Origin: Artocarpus heterophyllus
Lineage: Eukaryota > Streptophyta > Magnoliopsida > Rosales > Moraceae
Assembly (NCBI GenBank): GCA_025403435.1
Contig: CM046330.1
Coordinates: 28,860,860-28,924,859 of the forward strand
Reading direction: 5' to 3'
DNA: 64,000 nucleotides
A model generated the notes under the pieces. It was not told where the DNA came from, ran no database searches, and saw only the letters and a list, made by a program, of their open reading frames with translations. The position numbers were made by a program, and so were the translations under genes. This document shows, piece by piece, positions 59,193-64,000 of the stretch. The number at the start of each line of letters is the position of its first letter. Within the stretch, counting starts at the first letter, position 1.

Positions 59193-62100
59193 CTAAGTGA
59201 GTAAATACTGTAAATTTCGCATCCTCATAGCTTCCACATGCCTCTCGAAGACTCTCCCAGTAAGTGTCTTCGTGAATGGATCAGCTAAATTGTCCTCTGA
59301 CGCGATCTTGCACACCGTGACATGCCCGCTCTCAATGAAGTCCTTTATCACATGATACTTCCGATCAATATGCTTACTCTTCTTGTGAAATCTTGGTTCC
59401 TTAGCATTAGCTACCGCCGCACTGTTATCACAGTACAGTGATACCGCCTTATCCATACCAGGAACTACCTCAAGATCCCCAAGGAACTTGCGGAGCCACA
59501 CTGCTTCTTTCGAAGCATCACTAGCCGCCACATACTCGGCCTCCATCGTTGAATCTGAAGTGCAATCTTGCTTCGCACTTCTCCAACTGATGGCACCGCC
59601 ACCAAGAGTAAACACAAACCCCGAAGTCGATTTCCTAGAATCCAGGCAGGATTGAAAATCCGAATCAGTGTATCCTAGAGGAGTTAAATCCTCACCCGAA
59701 TACACAAGCATATACCCTCGAGTCCTTCTCAGGTACTTGAAAATATGCTTTACTGCAACCCAATGGTTCGGTCCTGGATCCGCCTGAAATCGACTCACAA
59801 TCCCAACCGCATAGCTAATATCCGGTCGAGTGCAAAGCATGGCATACATGAGACTACCCACTGCCGAAGCATAAGTCACCTTCTTCATGTATTCTCTTTC
59901 CTTATAAGACTTTGGAGAGTCTTTCTTAGAAAGAGTAATTCCAGACCTAGATGGTTGCCCTCCTTTCTTGGAATCCTGCATTGCAAACCTCCTGAGAATT
60001 TTATCTATGTAGCCGGCCTGTGACAAAGCTATCATTTTGTTCTTCCTATCCCGAAAGATCTGGATACCGAGAACAAAATTAGCCTCACCTAAGTCCTTCA
60101 TGTCAAACTGCTTGGTCAACCATAATTTGACCGATGACAACGCCCCAACGTCATTGCCAATTAGCAGAATGTCATCTACATAGAGTAGTAGAAAAACCAC
60201 CTTCTCATTCTTAATGTGTTTGTAAACACATGGTTCATCCACATTTTGTGAGAACCCATAAGTCTTGATCACTTGATCAAATCTTATGTTCCAAGAACGA
60301 GAAGCCTGCTTAAGTCCATAAATTGACTTTAGCAGCTTACACACCTTACCCTCTTGACCCGCGACCTTGAACCCGTCTGGTTGTTCCATATAAATGGACT
60401 CATCAAGATAGCCATTCAAAAAAGCCGTCTTGACATCCATCTATCAAATCTCGTAATCAAGAGCGGCAGCTATGGACAAGAGAATCCGGATGGACTTAAG
60501 CATGGCTACAGGCGAAAAGGTTTCCTCATAATCGATTCCTTCCTTTTGCGTATAACCCTTAGCTACCAGTCTAGCCTTAAAGGTTTCGACCTTTCCATCC
60601 ACTCATCTTTTCCTCTTGTAGATCCACTTACACCCTATGGGTTTTACCCCTTCGGGAAGATCCACAAGCTCCCAGACCCGATTAGTCTCCATAGACTTCA
60701 TCTCTATGTTCATGGCCTCTGTCCAGAGTCTTGAATCAACATCCTCCATGGCTTCTGCGTAAGTATAAGCATCCCTGTCATGTTCATCCAGTTCAGCCAA
60801 AAAGACTTCCCCATTGAACATATACCTTTCAGGTTGACGCCCGATCCTCCCACTACGTCGAAGCCCCTGAGGTTGTTGTTCAGGTTTGTTTGGTTTTTCT
60901 ACACCGATCGGAATGGTTTCATTCAGAACCTCCCGATTAAACGGATCACCCCTCAACTCCTCAAGCACCACTTTGCTTTGAGGTTTAAAGTCGTTCATGT
61001 AACTCTCCTCAAGGAAAGTTGCATTAGTTGAAACCATGACTTTATTTTCCTTTGGGTTATAAAAATAACCCCCTTTAGTCCCTTTTGGATATCCTACAAA
61101 CACGTAAACTTCTGAACGTGCTTCCAACTTATTCGGATCCTTAAACAGGACATGAGCTGGACATCCCCATATGCGAATATGGTTTAAGGATGTCTTCCGT
61201 CTTGTCCACAACTCGTGAGGAGTTTTAGGGACCGATTTTGAAGGCACATTGTTCAAAAGATAACATGCGGTTTGTAGTGCATATCCCCAAAAGGATAAAG
61301 GCAATGATGAATAACTCATCATGGACCGAATCATGTCCAACAAAGTCCTATTCCTTCTCTCCGCTACGCCATTCTGCTGCGGAGTGCCCGGCGCAGTCAA
61401 ATGGGATAAAATCTCATTCTCTAACAAGTGTCCCAAGAACTCATCAGAAAGGTATTCCCCACCTCGATCAGATCGAAGTGCCTTTATGGGTCTGTCCAAT
61501 TGCTTTTCCACTTCAGCCCGAAACTTCCTGAACTTATCATAAGTTTCACTTTTGTGGTGCATTAGGTACACATACCCATATCTTGAGTAATCGTCAATAA
61601 AATTGACGAAGTACTCATACCCTCCTCGTGCCCGGATGTTCATCGGTCCACAAACATCACTATGCACAAGTTCTAGAACCCCTTCGGCCCTATTGCCCTT
61701 AGACCCGTATGGTCTTTTGGTCATTTTACCCTCCAAACAAGACTCACATTGAGGTATAGATTCCACCTTTAAGTGACTTAAAGGTCCATCCCTTACCAAC
61801 CTTTGAATCCTATTCAGGTTAATATGGCCAAGGCGCAAATGCCAAAGATAAGTCTTATTAGAGTGAGAAGTTTTAAGTCTTTTTGAGTCATTATCATTTA
61901 TCTCAACATTAAGCAATAGGTCCATCTTAGGTTTGATAAAATATAGATTATTCTGCATCCATTCAGAACAGATAAAAGATTTGTTTTTACGAATCACCAC
62001 TTTTTCATTAAAAGATACCACGTAGGAGTCTTTAAATAAAGAAGATACAAAAATTAAATTCCTTTTAAATTTAGGAACATAAAAACAATCTCGCAAAATT

Positions 62101-63146
62101 AAACTCCTATAATTATCAAAATAAAGATGGACATCTCCCACTGCTTCCGCTGAGACCAAGGATCCATCGCCCATCCGAAGCGTTAAGTCTTCACGAAGTA
62201 GACTTCTCGTTTCTTTGAATCCCTGCAGAGAAACACAAACATGATTAGTTGCACCGGAATCTATGACCTAGATGTCACTGGATTCCTCAACCAAACAAGT
62301 TTCTAAATATAGAAAATCACACCTACCTCCCTTGGAAAGGAAGTCCTTGCAATGCTTCTTTATATGCCCGACCTTACCACAGAAGAAGCACTTAAGCTTC
62401 TTTGGGTTCTTCTTCTTCTTTTTCTTGCTCTTGGTTGCAGCAGGAATAGAAGACTTGCCACTCTTGGCCCGTTGCTTCTTTCCATTCCCAGAGTTAGGAT
62501 TGGAACCAGAAGCAGCTACCATATTGGCCTCACCACCAACAGGAGACTCCCTGATCAGCAGTTCAAACTCCTGTAACTGTTTCATCTGTTCTGTCAAGGT
62601 CATATCCCGTTTATTGCTCAAATTAAAAGTAGCTCTAAACGGAATAAATTCCTTAGACAGAGTCTCAAAGACCATAGTCATCTGAGTTTCAGCATCGATG
62701 TCGGCTCCATTGGTTTGTGCCTCAGCGAGGTAACCCATGACCAACATCATGTGCTCCTTTACAGATGTCCCCGGTCTCTGTCTATAGTTTAAGAGTTTCC
62801 GAAGCGCCCCTTGCCGCTTTGTTATGGCCTGGCCTCCAAACATGTCCTCAAGATTATCCAAGATCTGCTTCGCAGTCTCATAATCTTGATGTTGAGCCTG
62901 CAGCACGTTGTTCATGCTAGCCATAACATAGCAGCGGGCCTGATCATTAGCATCTTTCCAACGGTCGTACGCTTGGAATTGCTCATTACTTGAGTCTCCC
63001 GTAGGCTCGGGAGGATAAGGAGTTGTCAGAACATATTTCAGTTTCTCAAAGGAAAGGACGATGTCCAAGTTCCGTTTCCAATCATTATAGTTCTCACTGG
63101 TTAATTGGTTTTTGTCAAGTATCGATGATAAAGCGTTTTTAGACAT
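59193..63146 (-). pseudogene. copia Gag-Pol polyprotein with four nonsense codons
   Basis: A single frame of 1318 codons from ATG 63146 (MSKNALSSIL) to TAA/TGA-type end at 59193, with no frameshift. UBN2 Gag; zinc knuckle from C253 to C266; protease DSGA at D296; integrase (WHLRLGH, HSDVCGP, SDRGGEY, AERRNRT); copia RT with YVDD from residue 989; full RNase H (TMEAEYVAASDASKEAVWL) and the FTKTL tail. Stops: codon 293 (TAG, 62268-62270, at the Trp just before the protease motif), codon 848 (TGA, 60603-60605, at a Gly), and the adjacent pair 901-902 (TGA TAG, 60441-60446, at Trp-Gln). An alternative upstream ATG at 63218 is unlikely because conserved family sequence begins at 63146. Confidence 0.9.
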
Positions 63147-64000
63147 TTTCAATCTACAATAAAGAATCATATACCAAACATAAGCAAACATATATAATAA
63201 TTTAGTAAGATAACACAATCATGTAAAATCATACAAATGTGTTTATGTGTCAAAACCTTGAAAATATCACAACCTTACAACGATAATTCCCAACTCAAAA
63301 TTCAACAAGCTCCTAGGGGAGTCATGCTAAATTCAATCAGGAACACGGATCCCCTCCTGATTAATATATGCCATCCAGGACCCGTATGATCCAGCATATA
63401 TTAATAATCGTTTCTTTGGCCATTAATTTTATTAACAGAGCTCCTAGGGGAGGTTAATAATAAAATTAACGTGAGTGTATAACCACCATTTCAATATTTT
63501 ATCCATGATTTATAATCACCACCTAGGGGTGTGCAACCATAAATCATACTAAAATACCTTATCCTTTCAGAGATCCAATCTGGTACATGATAGAAATCCC
63601 TTCCTAGGGGTCAGGACCACCATGTTCTTCCTATGGACCAACGATGGAGGCCTTAGGTTCTCTCTTCGAAAACCTTCTCCCACTTAATCTTTTGAAGTCA
63701 AGGTTTTATTTTAAAATTATACATGAACAATTTTAATATGAGCGGCACTCCCTATTCTATATGGCATGTTTTCAATATACATGGTAAATCATATTATAAT
63801 GCAGACAAGCAAAGCAATCAAGCAAAGCTACAAGCATAATAATAATAATAACCGTAATATTATGGTTCCACCCTAGAGAATAGAAAAATAAGATTACAAG
63901 AGAATAATCGAGACATTTATCGATTCTTCATCCTTGAATCCTTAAGCTGTATCCTTCTTCATGTAATATCCATCTTCAAGTCCTCAATCCCATATGAATC
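63147..64000 (-). promoter_or_regulatory. copia 5' leader with hairpin series
   Basis: Noncoding leader with consecutive inverted repeats: 63335-63362 (AATCAGGA/TCCTGATT), 63361-63404 (an 11-bp perfect stem TTAATATATGC), 63423-63469 (TTAATTTTATTAAC type) and 63505-63547 (ATGATTTAT/ATAAATCAT). CCTAGGGG occurs at 63312, 63443, 63522 and 63603; two of these sit in hairpin tips. The AACCTTCTCCCACT block (63671-63684) matches the other copia leader. The leader continues beyond the window. Confidence 0.75.

Larger units (their letters stand above)
57161..64000 (-). mobile_element. Ty1/copia element, 5' part beyond the window
   Basis: The 3' LTR (57161-59178), PPT (59179-59190), full-length pol and gag (59193-63146) and more than 850 bp of leader are in view. 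The 5' LTR and PBS lie right of the window. It inserted into the leader of the plus-strand copia element whose LTR precedes it. Same lineage as the element at 19384-28635 but a distinct family. Confidence 0.9.

Overview
This window looks like transposon-rich intergenic DNA from a eudicot plant nuclear genome. The evidence is AT-rich sequence with long poly-T and (TA)n runs, plant-type Ty1/copia and Ty3/gypsy LTR elements primed by initiator-Met tRNA, several MITEs, a tRNA-derived SINE-like unit, and two degraded plant genes with GT-AG introns. I see no rRNA, intact tRNA, CRISPR array or prokaryotic feature. The species cannot be named from the sequence.

Layout. 1-1601 is the minus-strand LTR of a copia element cut by the window edge. 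About 2474-31894 is one very decayed plus-strand gypsy chromovirus: a truncated 5' LTR, a gag-pol full of stops, and a 3' LTR of about 2.8 kb. It has been opened up by later events: a 439-bp fold-back SINE in the 5' LTR, a 5.1-kb solo LTR in the integrase region (9070-14210), a partial tandem duplication of that arrangement (15147-19383), and a young 9.25-kb copia element (19384-28635, TSD ATTAC, near-identical LTRs, 1183-residue polyprotein lacking RNase H). An unclassified dispersed repeat lies on both sides of the gypsy element (1755-2440 and 31910-32915).

33-37 kb is AT-rich and nearly featureless, with a small MITE and an 786-bp non-autonomous hAT element. From 38.29 to 43.72 kb lies a minus-strand X8-domain (callose-binding type) gene whose first intron holds a complete plus-strand copia element (38742-43082, TSD TAGTT). 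That element has lost its reverse transcriptase and RNase H, and its U3 carries eight CCTAGG palindromes spaced 21-22 bp apart.

44-49 kb holds an unrecognised GC-richer island, a Tourist-like MITE and a decayed solo copia LTR. 49.3-52.4 kb is an intron-containing, frameshifted pseudogene of a chloroplast chalcone-isomerase-like fatty-acid-binding protein (FAP3 type). From 53 kb on is a nest of retroelements: a gypsy Tat-type LTR plus gag, a plus-strand copia LTR (55229-57090), and a minus-strand copia element (57161 to beyond 64000) whose 1317-codon polyprotein frame is broken only by four nonsense codons.

Five LTR loci (1-1601; 19384-28635; 46600-48744; 55229-57090; 57161-64000) belong to related copia families with LTRs of about 2 kb. 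The two copia elements with visible leaders share an unusual leader: a series of AT-stemmed hairpins, several with a conserved CCGTAGGG or CCTAGGGG core near the tip. That hairpin series and the 22-bp-phased U3 repeat are the least conventional features here. No intact host protein-coding gene is evident.
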